The notes beneath the pieces were generated by a model. The model had not been told where the DNA came from and did no database searches. It saw only the letters and a list, made by a program, of their open reading frames with translations. A stretch of 64,000 nucleotides of DNA from Blastobasis lacticolella (Eukaryota > Arthropoda > Insecta > Lepidoptera > Blastobasidae). Location: the NCBI GenBank assembly GCA_905147135.1, contig LR990049.1:5659428-5723427 (forward strand), in the 5' to 3' direction. Below, piece after piece: positions 44,791-57,112 of this stretch (positions are counted from its first letter, which is position 1; every line of letters begins with the position of its first letter). The translations under genes were made by a program, and so were the position numbers.

Positions 44791-46284
44791 TTTCGTTAAG
44801 GTGTTGGTACTTACTTTACATTGTACACCTGATAACCTTACTACCATTCCCTTCTAACGTTTACAGCAATTTAAAAATAATACAAAATTCATCCAAAAAA
44901 CCGATACGCAGTGCAATAGCCAGGTTGCACTGCGTATAATATTAATATTACCAGACAGATAATTTACCAACCCACATCAAAACATCGTTCGCTTAATTTT
45001 TCATAATATTTCCAGCGGTCGTCTAAATTGCGCGCATTTATCACCTCCCACGTGAGTGATTACTGTAAACATCCCTCGTAGCTACACGCGCGCGAATGTC
45101 GTCGGTCGATCTGTCCGTCGTCGGCGCGCGCGCAGCCGCCCGCCCGTAAATGTGTCCGCGACGACGTTACTGTTTCCGATACTATTTCCATTTGTTAATC
45201 TCCATTCTCAATGCACTGTTCGAATGGAGATGAGATGGCCTTTATTGAGGAAACCGGGTGTTTTATTTGCTCCACCTTACGTTAATCTTTCGCCGGGTGC
45301 CGGCGGGATGTGTCGTGATTTCGGCTAATTGAATATAATATATATGTGGTTTTTAATATTATTATCGTTTTTATTTATGTAAAATGACATTAAGGGGTTT
45401 TCTTTTTATTTAAACGGCATTTATAGTAAAATATTAAAATTAGTAATAAAATACATTTGCGTACTTAGATATATTTTTTGATCGTCGAATAATTTATCAT
45501 GTCTATATTATATTTTAACAACCATACTTACTTAACAATAACTCTACTATTGCATTTATATTATTACTATAATCTAGTCGCGAGTCTTTTCCGCGGGAAA
45601 TTTAATTACGGGATAAATTACAGGCAATAATATTTCCGGAATTTAAGTTTCGCTACATACTCCATTCGGTAACAAACATCCAAAATTTCTATACAAACTT
45701 TTATTTATCATGGTGGCCATCTATCCGTATTTAACATTGAAATACCTACCCGACCCGAGTTAAGGTAAGCCTAGCCATAAAATCTCGTTACAATTTTGAT
45801 CTCTTACTAGGTACTTCCCTTGTATCTTGCTCGTATTTAGAATAAAAATCTTCGAAAGTTCCAAACAATCATCCACACGGAAACTTCTATGCGGGTGATG
45901 TGTAAGCGAGTAGAGTTAGAATTCCATGATCGTAACATAAGACATAACAGTAGGTTTAGCATAATCCCGCCATTTGTTCGGAGGAGCCGAGTCCCGGGCG
46001 ATAGCGGGACCCTTCATATTTCCCAGATTATCCCGTATTGCGGGAATTCACTTTTATCTGCGCAACCAAGGGAGTAGCAGCGCTCCGGATACGGAAGTGT
46101 TTCATCGCGGCGCTCTGTCATTTTCTTGGGTTTTACTCCCTTTATCAGAGTTTTTGTGACCCAAACTTGCCAGACTAATAAATTGTTTTAGTTAATCCCG
46201 AATGAAGTAAATCTTCAACTAAATATATTCCTGAAGAAATAAAATTCTTTATTGCCTTTACCGTTCACCAAACGTTCTCTCGGC
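44791..46284. other. Spacer with CpG-rich block at 45080-45150
   Basis: CACGCGCGCGAATGTCGTCG and GGCGCGCGCGCAGCCGCCCG stand out from AT-rich flanks. The plus frame at 45056-45328 is open but low-complexity (arginine and serine). It may be a regulatory or promoter block, with no gene recognised. Confidence 0.3.
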
Positions 46285-46400
46285 TTATCAAAGGTTGGCT
46301 GGAAGAAATCCCGTTGTGGGATAAGCTTGCCTTTGCATTATAAACTGTTTTGTTTGTTTGTATTTAGTGTAATGTTTTATGCAATATAGAGATTATAAAC
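46285..46400 (+). mobile_element. Non-LTR retrotransposon 3' UTR
   Basis: GGCTGGAAGAAATCCCGTTG, TGGGATAAGCTTGCCTTTGC and a T/A-rich end give the same hairpin-plus-GCCTTT layout as 26385-26510 in the other orientation. Confidence 0.6.
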
Positions 46401-48453
46401 AAACAAACATAGTTTTATTTGAATTTTCTTAAACACCATAAAAGTTTGCTCTAAATATAAGATTTTAAATTGTTTTTTATATGCCGGCCCGAACACTACA
46501 AATCATTGCAGGCCTCATGACGTATTCCACTTCCTCCTATGCTAAGTTCAACGGAAACATATCCGTTTCGACACATTGTAATTGTCGTGGGAGTGGCTCT
46601 CTGCTTGTTATCCTCAATGCACCCTGAGTAACTGTCAACAATATGAATTTATTAGCTATTCTGTTTCATTCACACCAATGACGAACGAAAAGGAGAATAA
46701 GGGATGGATTTATTGTTTCAGTTAAAAATTATTGATGGAGCCCGGAGTGTCGGATCAAGTCGGATGTAAGCGAATTAGTTTGGAATGGATGTGAGTTGGA
46801 CTGTAAGTAAGTAAGATAGTAAAAAGGATAAGAAAAGTGCAAAGATTATTTGTTTTTTTCTTTTTTAAATTAGTTTATCTTTGCGTGAAAATGTATGAAC
46901 GAATTCACATAAAATAAAATAAACATTAATCGTAAAAACATAAAACATAATAACAAAATACAAAATTAATATGTAGATAGCTAAATTCGTACCTACGAAA
47001 TAAAAGTATTCAAGCTTTATGTTCGCTTTTAAAGTTGACTGTCCCGAAATTCAAACCAGTTTGCAGCTAGAAAATATAATAAGTAATTAACTAACGGAAT
47101 ATTTTCTCAAACAAAAACAAAAATTTTATATAGGTATAAAAAAATCTTTCACTTATCACATTTGGCTTTTATGTTCTCCTAACAAGCGCTGCATGTTTAA
47201 CGAACAGTTGAATTGGATGATTAACGATAAATTTATGTGCGTCGATCCGCATTAGCTCTCGTCGCCTCTGAATTCCGTATAGTTAAATAATAAAGCGTGC
47301 CTAATTGTCTGGTATTGATGGTCACGCGCCGTTCAAATAGAATAAAGCTACTGCGAGTGAATGTAAAAATCCGACAAGTTCGTGTAACAGATGCTTTGTT
47401 AGATAATTACAAATAATATTAAATAATAATAGTTGTTGTATAGTAGATGTTGTAAAGATATTTTTTTATATTATTAATTTTATTTTTTTATTTTGTTTTA
47501 CTAGTTTGTACTTAAATAGATTCTTTTAATTTTTTTATAATTTGCTGAGTTGGTTGCGAGAGCTAGCGGTGAGCTAAGTCAAGGAAAAAGAGAAGGAAAG
47601 CGGACTCTTTTATTTTTACGTCAGGTATTTCGTTTACGAATCCCCATCCGCAGGAGAGAAGGAATGAGTTATGTGGGACTCACCCGTCGACTGAGCAATG
47701 GTCCTACCCACTCAAACCTAACGGTGTCCTCGCCGCAAACTGACGGAGTCACGGAATCTGTGCAGAAAAACTTTGCGTATTACCCCGATGATTCCACCGG
47801 TGACTCTCGCGGTATGCCAGTCAATGATGACTATGCCGAGACACAGCGGCATGTTAAACCATCGATAAAATATTTAACGAATATTATTGGAAGCGTATTA
47901 ATCAATACGGTAACACACATAACAAAACGCCTTAACAAAGACAGTCGCCATAAATAATCCAAAGCAATTTCAACAAAGCCTAAAATAACCAGAACTTGGC
48001 GTTAACACAGCCGTTCGTCGCAAACGGTGTTGAAAATATGACATGTCAATAAATACTTAACACCAATTACATGCACTTCAAAGCAATTATTGCTGGGGTG
48101 GGCTTCATTTAACCAACGCCGACAGACATGGGAATTCGGACACGCCATGCCTCAAATGCAAGCAAGTATTCAGTTTTTATTCCATATTTGTGTAGGGGAT
48201 CTAATTGGCCGTAAATAAGTCGCTTATGGTTAATTAGAAACACGTAACGTGTCACATAAAAAATGCATGGGAAAGTGAACAGCCCTATATCAATAAACAT
48301 TAAATTAGTTGGTGTAAGTATTGTAGGTAAATGGATGTGACAGGGTACTTTTTATCGAGTGAATTAAAACGGAGGCAAAGTTAGTACTTACGGTACTTAC
48401 CTATACCAAGGGATTTTGTTAGTATACCACTAAAAATATATAGGTACCTACTT
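46401..48453. other. Unique spacer with one longer open frame
   Basis: The frame at 47550-47957 is open for 135 codons (it includes SYVGLTRRLSNG and KNFAYYPDDSTGD) and is more balanced in composition than its flanks. It has no in-frame ATG at its start and no recognised domain. A terminal exon is possible, but chance is the safer reading. Confidence 0.25.
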
Positions 48454-48575
48454 TGTAAAGAATATTTATAATACTGCGATCTGCGGTACAAGCGAGGAGA
48501 CTATGGCAACAACCTCCCCCTCTCATGGGAGAGACCCTAAGTCCTGCAGTGGACTGTTATGGGCTGTGATGATGA
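48454..48575 (+). mobile_element. SINE-R, 5'-truncated, with TSD
   Basis: AATACTGCGATCTGCGG, GGAGACTATGGCAACAACCT and GTCCTGCAGTGGACTGTTAT, with a GATGATG tail. The flanks ATAGGTACCTACTT (48440-48453) and ATAGGTACATACTT (48576-48589) match at 13 of 14 bases. Confidence 0.8.
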
Positions 48576-49010
48576 ATAGGTACATACTTGCAATTCGACC
48601 TAAACTGTCCATTTTGTAGAGACTATCATAATGCGACTGTACTTTACTACTAAAAACATATTAAAAATTACTCATTTTGGTAATAATAAGTAGCTACAGA
48701 AAGATACTGTGGCACTTTTTTTTCACCAACAATGTTGCGGGCAACACCTAGAAGAAACTAAATGAATTGCCCGACATCCCTTTATTTAATGTATTTCAGT
48801 GCCTGGCATTAAAAGCTTAACAGCCGCCGTTCTGTTATTTTAAAACTTCTTAAAGTGAGCAAAATTTCGGTAATAATTTCATTTAAATCCATACCATCTG
48901 CAAACAGCGGGGCATGCCGTTAAATGGCCCGAATGTGGGATTAAAAAGATCCGGGGAAGCGTTCCCTCAGTCCTGGCACGGTCGCATTTGAACGCTATGA
49001 AATTTAATAG

Positions 49011-49046
49011 TCCTACTTGGTCCTACGTGGTCCTACGAGGTCCTAC
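49011..49046. repeat. 10-bp tandem repeat, 3.6 units
   Basis: TCCTACTTGG, TCCTACGTGG, TCCTACGAGG, TCCTAC. Confidence 0.9.
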
Positions 49047-49544
49047 TATAGGATTTCACGCAATTTTTAAATCTTGGGGTCATAAGTTTTGTCTTTACAA
49101 TCAGATAGTTAAAGTGGTTCTGACTGAGATTGTGAAGCCAGTTGAATACTGAGATGTATTCTGATCCTAATGAATACACACCTACCTCCTTAGGATTATT
49201 GTATAACGGGTTGTTCCGAATTTGTCATAATTTAGCTTGTGCTTCAGTTAGATTTTTTATTGCCTAGACACACGAACCTACCTCTCACTTCTAATCCATA
49301 AATTATATAGGTGTTTATTTATCTATTTACTTAACACATAAAAACTTGTGCAAAACCGAAGAGATGTAGTGAGACATGTACATTAATTTGAAACAAAAAA
49401 ACGTAAAAATCTGCACAAAAACGCGAATTTTCTTGGTACCGCTTCAACTTACAGGGCTTTAGATTAAACGCAATCAGCTGTCGCCAGCAAACATTACGCA
49501 TTCGCACTTTACTATAGACGTTTTAATCCTGCACTTGAAATATG

Positions 49545-49615
49545 TTAGGGTCGGGAATCGAACCCGGCCCGGGGGACAGTCCAATTCACTGACAACATCT
49601 ATGGAGATTAACAGA
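49545..49615 (-). mobile_element. tRNA-like SINE head scrap
   Basis: On the minus strand, GGGCCGGGTTCGATTCCCGA is a perfect B-box context, but no A box or cloverleaf can be made. It is probably a SINE head. Confidence 0.35.
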
Positions 49616-49869
49616 CGACCACCTCCAGCTTTTTATTTAGGGTACCGGAGACTGGGACTGCGATAGAGCTGTGTACACCGCGGTTTTACTTTTGTATGTG
49701 TCACAAAGCTTCCTTGGAAGTAGATTATATTTCAAACAAGGACACAAGACTTGCCGAATTTGTCAAATACATTTTTTTAAATAAATCGTATCATAGGGGT
49801 GATCGTTTCGTACTTGGAGGCAAAATTGAGATTGTGTTTATCTACATACACCCAAATATGTTTATCGTC

Positions 49870-50054
49870 ATAGTATAAAACAAAGTCGCTTCCCACCGTC
49901 TGTCCCTATTTATGTACGGTTAGATATTTTAAACTACGGAACGGATTTTCATGCGGTTTTCAACAAATTGATAGAGTGATTCAATAGGAAGGTTTATAAG
50001 CAAGAAACAAAGGGTAAGTAGGGGTAAAGTAGGTGTGTTGAACGAAATTGCACC
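49870..50054 (+). mobile_element. Rep-H dispersed repeat
   Basis: ATAGTATAAAACAAAGTCGC, CCACCGTCTGTCCCTAT, TTTTCATGCGGTTTTCAAC and GTAGGGGTAAAGTAGGTG, ending GAACGAAATTGCACC. Confidence 0.8.
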
Positions 50055-50469
50055 TACTTTACCCTACTAATGGCAGTTAGTTATATTTTACTGAATTTAC
50101 TAAATTCCAAAAATTATCCGTCCGTAATAATAGTATGGGTTTATTGATAAGAAGATCAAAAAAATTTCAAACTAGTCTTTGGTCTTACAGATTCAGCTAT
50201 AATTCCAAAATTATCTATATCGACATTTTGACAATTACAGTGTTAAAAACTCTGCTAAACTTAACCTAACTATCACACTACACTGATACTTAACACACTT
50301 GTAAAATGAACTCAAACGGATAAGGAGAAGGACGTTAAGCCCCACAGGGGCCGGGTTACGAAAATTAGACCCTCGGGAACAGAACTGCATCCGATCTGTA
50401 TTGCATATGCGCACTGCAATGGATCACCTTATGCAACAGTTGCACAGGAATATTATCAAAAAAAGGAAT

Positions 50470-50698
50470 AAATTTACAAAAAAATAAGCTTGGATAATTC
50501 ACATAACAAAAGCAAAACTTGTGTTATGGGTGTCAGAAAACTGATAAACTACTTATAGTTTTTTAAATACATACTCATACAACACCCAGACCTGTAACAG
50601 AAATTAAAATTCATGATTTCAATTTCGGTCCGACCGAACCTTGGACCTTTGCGTGACAGAGCGGCATGTTAACGAACTGAACCACTCAGATCGTCAAT
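50470..50698 (-). mobile_element. SINE-A, near full length
   Basis: On the minus strand: GATCTGAGTGGTTCAGTTCG, AAGGTTCGGTCGG in place of the B box, TTTAATTTCTGTTACAGGTC, GACACCCATAACACAAG, then T/A-rich tail. The B box has decayed. Confidence 0.8.
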
Positions 50699-52884
50699 AT
50701 ATCAATCTGGAAGGAATGCAAACAAAATTATAGAATTATTTTGTTACCCTACTAGAATATCAATAGAAATTTATTTAAATAAAGGGAGTGATAGAGTCTG
50801 GGCATGCGGAAAACGTTGACGGAACGCAATAATGCTTAGAATATCTTTGGGATAAACGAAAGGACAAACGGCGTTGTGTATAATGAAACTAGACCTTTGT
50901 ACATTAAAGTTCAATCTTTGAAATAAACCTAGTTTCATAATGTGAGTTTGTGTAGATAACATTTCTCGCGGATGACAAAGGAACCAAATTTGACAAGAAT
51001 AACTGACAATATAAACAATTTTAAAGACGCCATAACCTCAAAGCAATCTTATCTGGCATGGACTTTACCATACCTACATTATGACGGAAGGCAGACCTCG
51101 GGATGGACGCCAGGATGCTAGGGATGATATAAGAAGCTTCACTTCCTGCAGCTTATCTACTTAGAAAAAGGCATTTTTTGTTAACTAAAACTTAATATAA
51201 TATTGCACGTAACATGTTTGTACATTCTAAATACGTTTCTCATTAGAGTAACATAATAAAATTCCCACACAGACGTTATTAACAATGAATGATGATCGAA
51301 AATGGCACAATTGCTCATTCGCCGGCCGTCGGGGCAATCAACAATGCGGCGGCCGGCTGTACGGAGGTGAGTGAATTCACATTTTTAAAGAAAGTGGCGA
51401 ATCATGCTCCATTCTGTTGGCTACCATCCAGCCGACTGTATTCGCAATGAAGTTATCAACGAAGCTAGAGGGTCGTCCAAAAAAGCTAACACGTCGAGAA
51501 TTGCATTACCTTTCTGTGAGGGGAGGCCGGGCAAATAGTGAATAATGCATAACTGTCTTATTCATACAGTTAAAAGTTTAAACTCCCTCTATTGTTGGTA
51601 GGGTGCGACATGATAAATGCGCAGTCTGTGGCAGTTACGGGTTAGCCCATTATTCGAACTGTTCAATTGTGTCAGGCACACAAAAACGAGGAAAGTTCTA
51701 TTTTGTACGTCTTATTTCTTTTTGTAATTTTATTAAAGTTGAACCTGTTGTAGTTTTAAAAATATATTCGTATTTTATTACTGAATTTAATAGAAATAGG
51801 TACTTTGTACTCGTTTCGCACGCTTCAGTTATCACTGTTATTTAAAAAGCAATATAATTTACACATAGATTACACCACCGTAAGTATATACTTGTATAAG
51901 CATCAGTATTCATAACAGAACGTCCATAGATTCGTGCGAGTGTGAGAACAAAACTAATTTGTATTCTAGCGTGGTCGGTAAGCTTATAAGTTTCGAACTT
52001 TACAGTTGTTCACACTGCGATAGCCCGTTTACGTGTCTACCCACATATTTTACTAACTTTGGAAACACGGGGATTTAAAAAACACTATCTACCTACCTGT
52101 ACTGACCTAGTAAAACTTTTCTCACGCCGTATCAACTTCGTAGATAGAACAACGAATAGGAATAAATCCGAGTTTAAAAAAAACCTTAGGTACCTTTTAC
52201 GAGTTAGAAGTTTATCGTCGATTCGATTTTCATTTTTGAATATTTCACTAACTTTGGAAATAGGGGGATTTAAAGAACACTACCTGTACTGGCCTAGTAG
52301 AACTTTTCTCACGCCGTACCAACCTGAGATTTTAGAAAAGCCTGTACGTTTTACGAGTTAAAAGTTTGCCGTCGATTCGATTTTCAACTTTGAAGGCTTT
52401 AATAAGTGCTGCACTTCATTCTATCTCCTTTGGAGATGTGGAAAAGCGAGAACAAAGCGGTGACGCTGAAGGCGGTCGACTGAGGCATTCACACTCGGAT
52501 TTAATCAATGAAGTCCCGCGTTGGCACTTCACAAAGGAAATACATTGAGCCGCTGGATGGCTGACGCTGGGTGTTCTATCGGGTTAAGTGACAAGAATTT
52601 AGTAGAATTGCTTGGTTTGTAAAACGTTTGTAAAGCATCGTAATAGTTAGAGTGGAAAACGGCAGCGGTTTGCTATGAATATTTCAACTTAAAGTGCAAC
52701 AAAAACCTGACCTTATTTATGGCATATATAAAGCTAACGTTCCAGCTTTTCTTTAGATTATCAATATGCTGTTGCAAACGATAAATGAAAATTGAATGAG
52801 ATAAGTGTAGTTCCAAAAGCGCTCTAACTTCTTTATTCGAAGACAAAATTCAAAAAATCAAAATTCTTGATAAAGTAGGACGGA
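50699..52884. other. Unique spacer, no gene seen
   Basis: Two related paragraphs, about 52045-52210 and 52240-52385, share ACTAACTTTGGAAA, GGGGATTTAAA, ACACTACCT, CTTTTCTCACGCCGTA and TTTTACGAGTTA in order. They form a ~190-bp diverged tandem duplication. The open frames there are in that repeat. Confidence 0.55.
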
Positions 52885-52925
52885 GTCAAAGAGGAGGGAG
52901 TAGGAAAGTATGAAGGAGACACAAA
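52885..52925 (+). repeat. Dispersed repeat scrap, copy 2
   Basis: Matches 28030-28070 in the same orientation. Confidence 0.6.
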
Positions 52926-53884
52926 ATAGAACACAATATGTTTAAGTTATATCACCTCAATTTGCCCAACCCTCCTCACCAAGCACCGCTTCTGCCTTAT
53001 CCCCGAAGCACTGATAGTGCATTCGAATTGTTGGAGCCGTTATTGAATTGCGGCACCAGAGACAGAGGTCCCCAGCTCCGTCTATTGGACGGGGACAGAG
53101 AAAAATTGCCTCTCGTTACAAAAGGATCGATTGATGCAGCCGAGTGCAAGCGCTTTGTCAGAGCTCCGGGATACTCCCGATAGATTATTGCTTCCATATT
53201 GCGATGAGCAAACTCTTTAAAGAGCCAGTTTGTAGTTCTTTCCGTGGAAGCTATAGCGACTGGCGCACTTCGGATTGGATACTCTGGATGCAATATTTCC
53301 GGTAGCAAATAAACTTTGCAGAGGTTGCAGATGTTCTGGACGACGGTGGCTGATGGAAAATGGTATTACGTAAGTGGTGCTTGTTTGTAGGTACTTAAGT
53401 AATTACTGTAGTACTTATGCAGCAAAAAAGAATTTAAACGTTGAGATGATTCTTTTTGAATAAATAAATACATATAGAATTTGTCTCTACCTATCTACAT
53501 ACCCACTAACTAGTAGGTGGGTAAACGTGATAGTGGCAGCTTTCAGATGGGTCGTCTAGTCGTTTGTTACTCACTATTAAAACAAGTATATGTACACGTA
53601 ATTGTTGAAACACTCTGAACCGAACAAAAGCACAAAACACGTTGCAGTTAACCCAATTCGGTGTCAAGTTGTGCTTTTGCAAAGTGTCCTAAAACGACAA
53701 TTCGGCGGGAGCGAAGAAAACACTTAGGGCGATACATTGTTATGAAAGTCCATAAAATAAGGAGGCGGAAAGTCCTCTTGGGAAATGACGTCCCCGGGAC
53801 GGCCCAAGTTGAATTAGAACGGCGTCCCGGACTCGCGACCTATTCGTAAACGTCCACGTAGCATTTTTGTCCCAGACTTAGCCC
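52926..53884. other. Spacer with balanced-composition block
   Basis: 53000-53320 is close to 50% GC and is open in one frame on each strand, but no domain is seen. 53660-53850 is similar. No gene is called. Confidence 0.35.
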
Positions 53885-53993
53885 GGCTTGCGCCAAATTC
53901 TCAAACACATTTAAGAATGATGTTTAACGTCATTTTGTATGAAAATTTGTGTTTATCTTAAGCTTAAATGTGTTTAAGAATTTAGTGCAAGCC
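53885..53993. mobile_element. MITE-3, copy 1
   Basis: About 109 bp with inverted ends: GGCTTGCGCCAAATTCTCAA on the left, TTAAGAATTTAGTGCAAGCC on the right. The inverted match covers about 30 bp (CAAACACATTTAAG and CTTAAATGTGTTTAAG). Confidence 0.8.
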
Positions 53994-54221
53994 GCCTTTT
54001 CTTGTTGATAGCTAGTTAAACACTTGCAAATAAAGGTAAATAGGTTAACAAATTTTACAGAAACGATTGTAGCTTGCGGCACTCAAATTTTTCTCTTTCT
54101 TGCGGAAGAGTGTAGGCAAGGATATATGTGTAAAATGCAACCAAGTTTCAATTAAGGATTTATTACAGAAATAAAGTAACAGCGGATACAAATGATTTTA
54201 TTCCGAGCGCAGCAATAACAT

Positions 54222-54347
54222 CAGTTTGGATGCGAGAGCCAACGGTTTACGACGCGAGGATGCCGAAGACCAGACGAAGTGGAAAATAATGAGCTGGAAA
54301 GCGGACCCTGGCAAAGGCTGGAATAAGCACTAGGACGATGATGATGA
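54222..54347 (+). mobile_element. LINE-P insertion, 5'-truncated, with 12-bp TSD
   Basis: Encodes DARANGLRREDAEDQTKW, KADPGKGWNKH and a stop, then GATGATGATGA. It is flanked by CAGCAATAACAT (54210-54221) and CAGCAATAATAT (54348-54359). Close to the copy at 33482 in sequence. Confidence 0.88.
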
Positions 54348-54695
54348 CAGCAATAATATTAGTAAACCATTAGGATCAATACCAGAAAATGTTGATAGGA
54401 CTACGCAAGTCCCTAGGTGTTAAGGGGGTTCGATTTACATACTAAATCTATGTTGCCATTATTTCATTCGTCTGAGTGGTTTAGATATGCCTACTTTTAG
54501 TAAATGTATTCAATGGTGCGCAAAATGGGTTTCTATAGGTTTATGATTTATAGTGAATCAGTAAAATTGAAAAAACTTTGTTTTGTGTGAAAAAACATGT
54601 AGAAATCCATTTCACGTTCATGTAAACTTCACTCACTTCACTTGAAAGAATGGATGAATAAGGTTACATAAAATTTATATGGAAAACGTTCCACT

Positions 54696-54953
54696 TCATC
54701 ATCACAGCCCGTAACAGTCCACTGCAGGACTTATGGCCTCTCCCACGTAAGGGAGGTTATTGCCATAATCTCCACGCTTGGCAGGCGGGTTGGAGATCGC
54801 AGTGTTTAAATGTAACAATAGAAAATGCTGCTGCCCATTTTCCAGACTACGGAGACTCTTGATCTTTTGCCTCGAAAACATTAGTCGCCTTGTACGACAC
54901 CCATGAGTGTAAGGGGTTGGTGCTATTCTGCTCTGCCGGGCACAACACGGCCA
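54696..54953 (-). mobile_element. SINE-R, long subfamily
   Basis: Right to left: GGCCGTGTTGTGCCCGGCAG, GGTGTCGTACAAGGCGACTA, ATCTCCAACCCGCCTGCCAA, GGAGATTATGGCAATAACCT, GTCCTGCAGTGGACTGTTAC, tail GATGATGA. It carries the 38-bp segment missing from the 220-bp copies. Confidence 0.85.
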
Positions 54954-55680
54954 GGCTCTACAAAGTACAGGTACTTTCCGATACTATTTTACACACTCAA
55001 AAGCATTGGGGAAAATTGCGTAATATTCCCTGGCACATCACTAGATCTTGTTTAAATTTATACAGGAAGCATAAAGCAATAACCCAGAGACCACTTTGTT
55101 TTTCCCAAAACTTTTCAGATACCAATTTACTTGAAAGCGAAACTTCGCTGATAACCGCCGATGTGAATTTGCTTGGCCGAAGCGTCACTGAAATAAAAAT
55201 ACTTGTTGGGTATAAATTGATACTTAGTACTTTGTGTAGTACTATGTGTAGTTGTATAGGATGGTATATTTCATTAGAATATATAATTTATAAAAATTAT
55301 TTAATATTACATTTAAAAAAGTTTCATCTTTGTTGTAGGTGTATTTTTTTCATCTAGGATCTGAGCATCTGAGTTAAAAAAATTGTCACGTCACTATTTT
55401 CTTAAAATCGGATGGACATAATATGTATTTTAATAACAAAAGGACATAATTTTCTTCTTTATCTAATTATCTAGCAATTTTATTAATAGATACTAAATAT
55501 AGGGCGCTGTTCTAGTGGATCTCTCTCACTACATTTTTTGACGGAGAGGTTGTTTTAAGAGAGTAGTTACAGCAATGAGTCGTCAAGAAGGATTTCAATG
55601 GGTTTAATGTGGGTGCTGATACCCTGGTATTGCAAAACCCATGGTCCATATTAGGTTACGGGTCGAGTGGTAAATCTATA

Positions 55681-55860
55681 CATAGAATAAAACAAAGTCG
55701 CTTCTCGCCGTCTGTCCCTATGTATCTATGTACGCTTAGATCTTCTAAACTGCCCAATGGATTTTAATGCGGTTTTAACAATAGATAGAGTGATTCAAGA
55801 GCAAAAGGATTTAAAAAAAAGGATAGGTTAGGTTACGCGAACGAAGTCGCGCCGGGTCAA
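55681..55860 (+). mobile_element. Rep-H dispersed repeat
   Basis: ATAGAATAAAACAAAGTCGC, GCCGTCTGTCCCTATGTATC, TTTTAATGCGGTTTTAACAA, ending GCGAACGAAGTCGCGCCGGG. Confidence 0.8.
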
Positions 55861-56054
55861 ATATTATCTAAGAAACGTCTAGCTCACTTACATTCACAAG
55901 AACACATCCCATCCTTACCGTACACAGATAATGTTTCCATACGACATGTACGCACCTAATACCTACTTATTTCTATTGCCCCGAGCCCCTTGTCGTAAAT
56001 AATCGCAGTGGAGTGTCAATAATCACGGCGAGCCCCAGATCGGGGCAAGGCAAA

Positions 56055-56180
56055 TACTGTGTCACAAACTTATCTGACCTAGTGACGACAGCGCTGTTGT
56101 TGACGACGATATGATACTTCGAAATGGCCGGGCTTAGTTCCAGTTTTGGCCACCGGCTCGGATATCTTTGTGCCACTGTA
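56055..56180. mobile_element. MITE-2, copy 2
   Basis: 126 bp, TACTGTGTCACAAACTTATC at the left, GGATATCTTTGTGCCACTGT at the right. GTTCCAGTTTTGGCCACCGG near the right end equals the same place in copy 1. Confidence 0.7.
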
Positions 56181-56629
56181 TAAGACCTTGTTATAATCTC
56201 GCGCGGGAGCATGCGTCGTGGAATTAGGGATGCGCGGTCACGTCCCGGGTATGAAAATAACGAGACATGGTGGCAGGTAAGATGGCGCTGACGGTTATGG
56301 TTATTGTATGGCTAATGATGTAGTTATGTGGTGCTATTGGTGGTTCTTCAAGTGGTTGAAGGATAGAACTCCTCTGTTCTATACCAGGTCATGGTCTATC
56401 TGTGGGCGAAATTATACGCAAATCCATGGTGCGTGTGGTGAACAAAAAAAGAGATAGATAGTACATACATATAAAAAAATTGTAGTCTTTAAAATACCTA
56501 TGACCTATCTAAGAGTCGTGTACCATGTATATGTTACCTATTAACCTATAGGTATTCTATACTTACTATAATATTATTCTTCACATTAATTTTCAAATTG
56601 TAGTCAATAATCATAAAAAGAAATCATTA

Positions 56630-56800
56630 ATGTCCCGGTGCGAGTTGACCATGATCCACGATTTGGCAGATCAGATAATTACAGTGAAACGACTGCCTAT
56701 GACTCCGTGACCCTGCTGGCAGGGGGGAACTTGTCCAGATTTGATCATGGTTATAATGTGCAGGTTTCATCACGATGCTTTTCCTCACCGTAAGTGCTAA
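56630..56800 (-). mobile_element. SINE-B, internal part
   Basis: GACCATGATCCACGATTTGG, GGTAATTACAG-like AGATAATTACAGTG, CGTGACCCTGCTGGCAGG, TGCAGGTTTCATCACGATGC, TCCTCACCGTAAG. Head and extreme 3' end are missing. Confidence 0.75.
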
Positions 56801-56847
56801 CAAAATTTAGTCAATACCTATCCTATATGAAACTGTCCATCAACACT

Positions 56848-57112
56848 GTCCCAGGACAACCTAACCAAGCGCCATTTTACCGGCCCAACTACAAACGGGT
56901 GCCGATGCTGCCAATACCGACGCCGTCACTAAACACAGGGGCGGATTACGGCCCTGACCCGGTGACTCAGTACGTCTCAATCGGGGGCGCAAACGCTCAT
57001 TACCGCCCCCTATCGGCAGTCGATAATGCGACCATTGTCCTGCTCCAATACGGGGCCGTAATTAGGGAAATTCGAGACACCGATTCGAGGGGACGAGAAA
57101 TATTTTCGTTTC
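56848..57112. other. GC-richer open block, unknown
   Basis: An island of balanced composition is open on plus for its whole length (VPGQPNQAPFYRPNYKRV, PVTQYVSIGGANAHYRPL). The frame starts inside the SINE-B copy and runs out into AT-rich sequence, so an intact gene is unlikely. It may be an exon without its neighbours or a noncoding element with GATAGGGGGCGGTAAT on the minus strand. Confidence 0.2.

Noticed and set aside
54890..55357. 155-codon open frame on plus
   Set aside because: It begins inside the SINE-R copy at 54696-54953, runs into AT-rich sequence, and has no domain.
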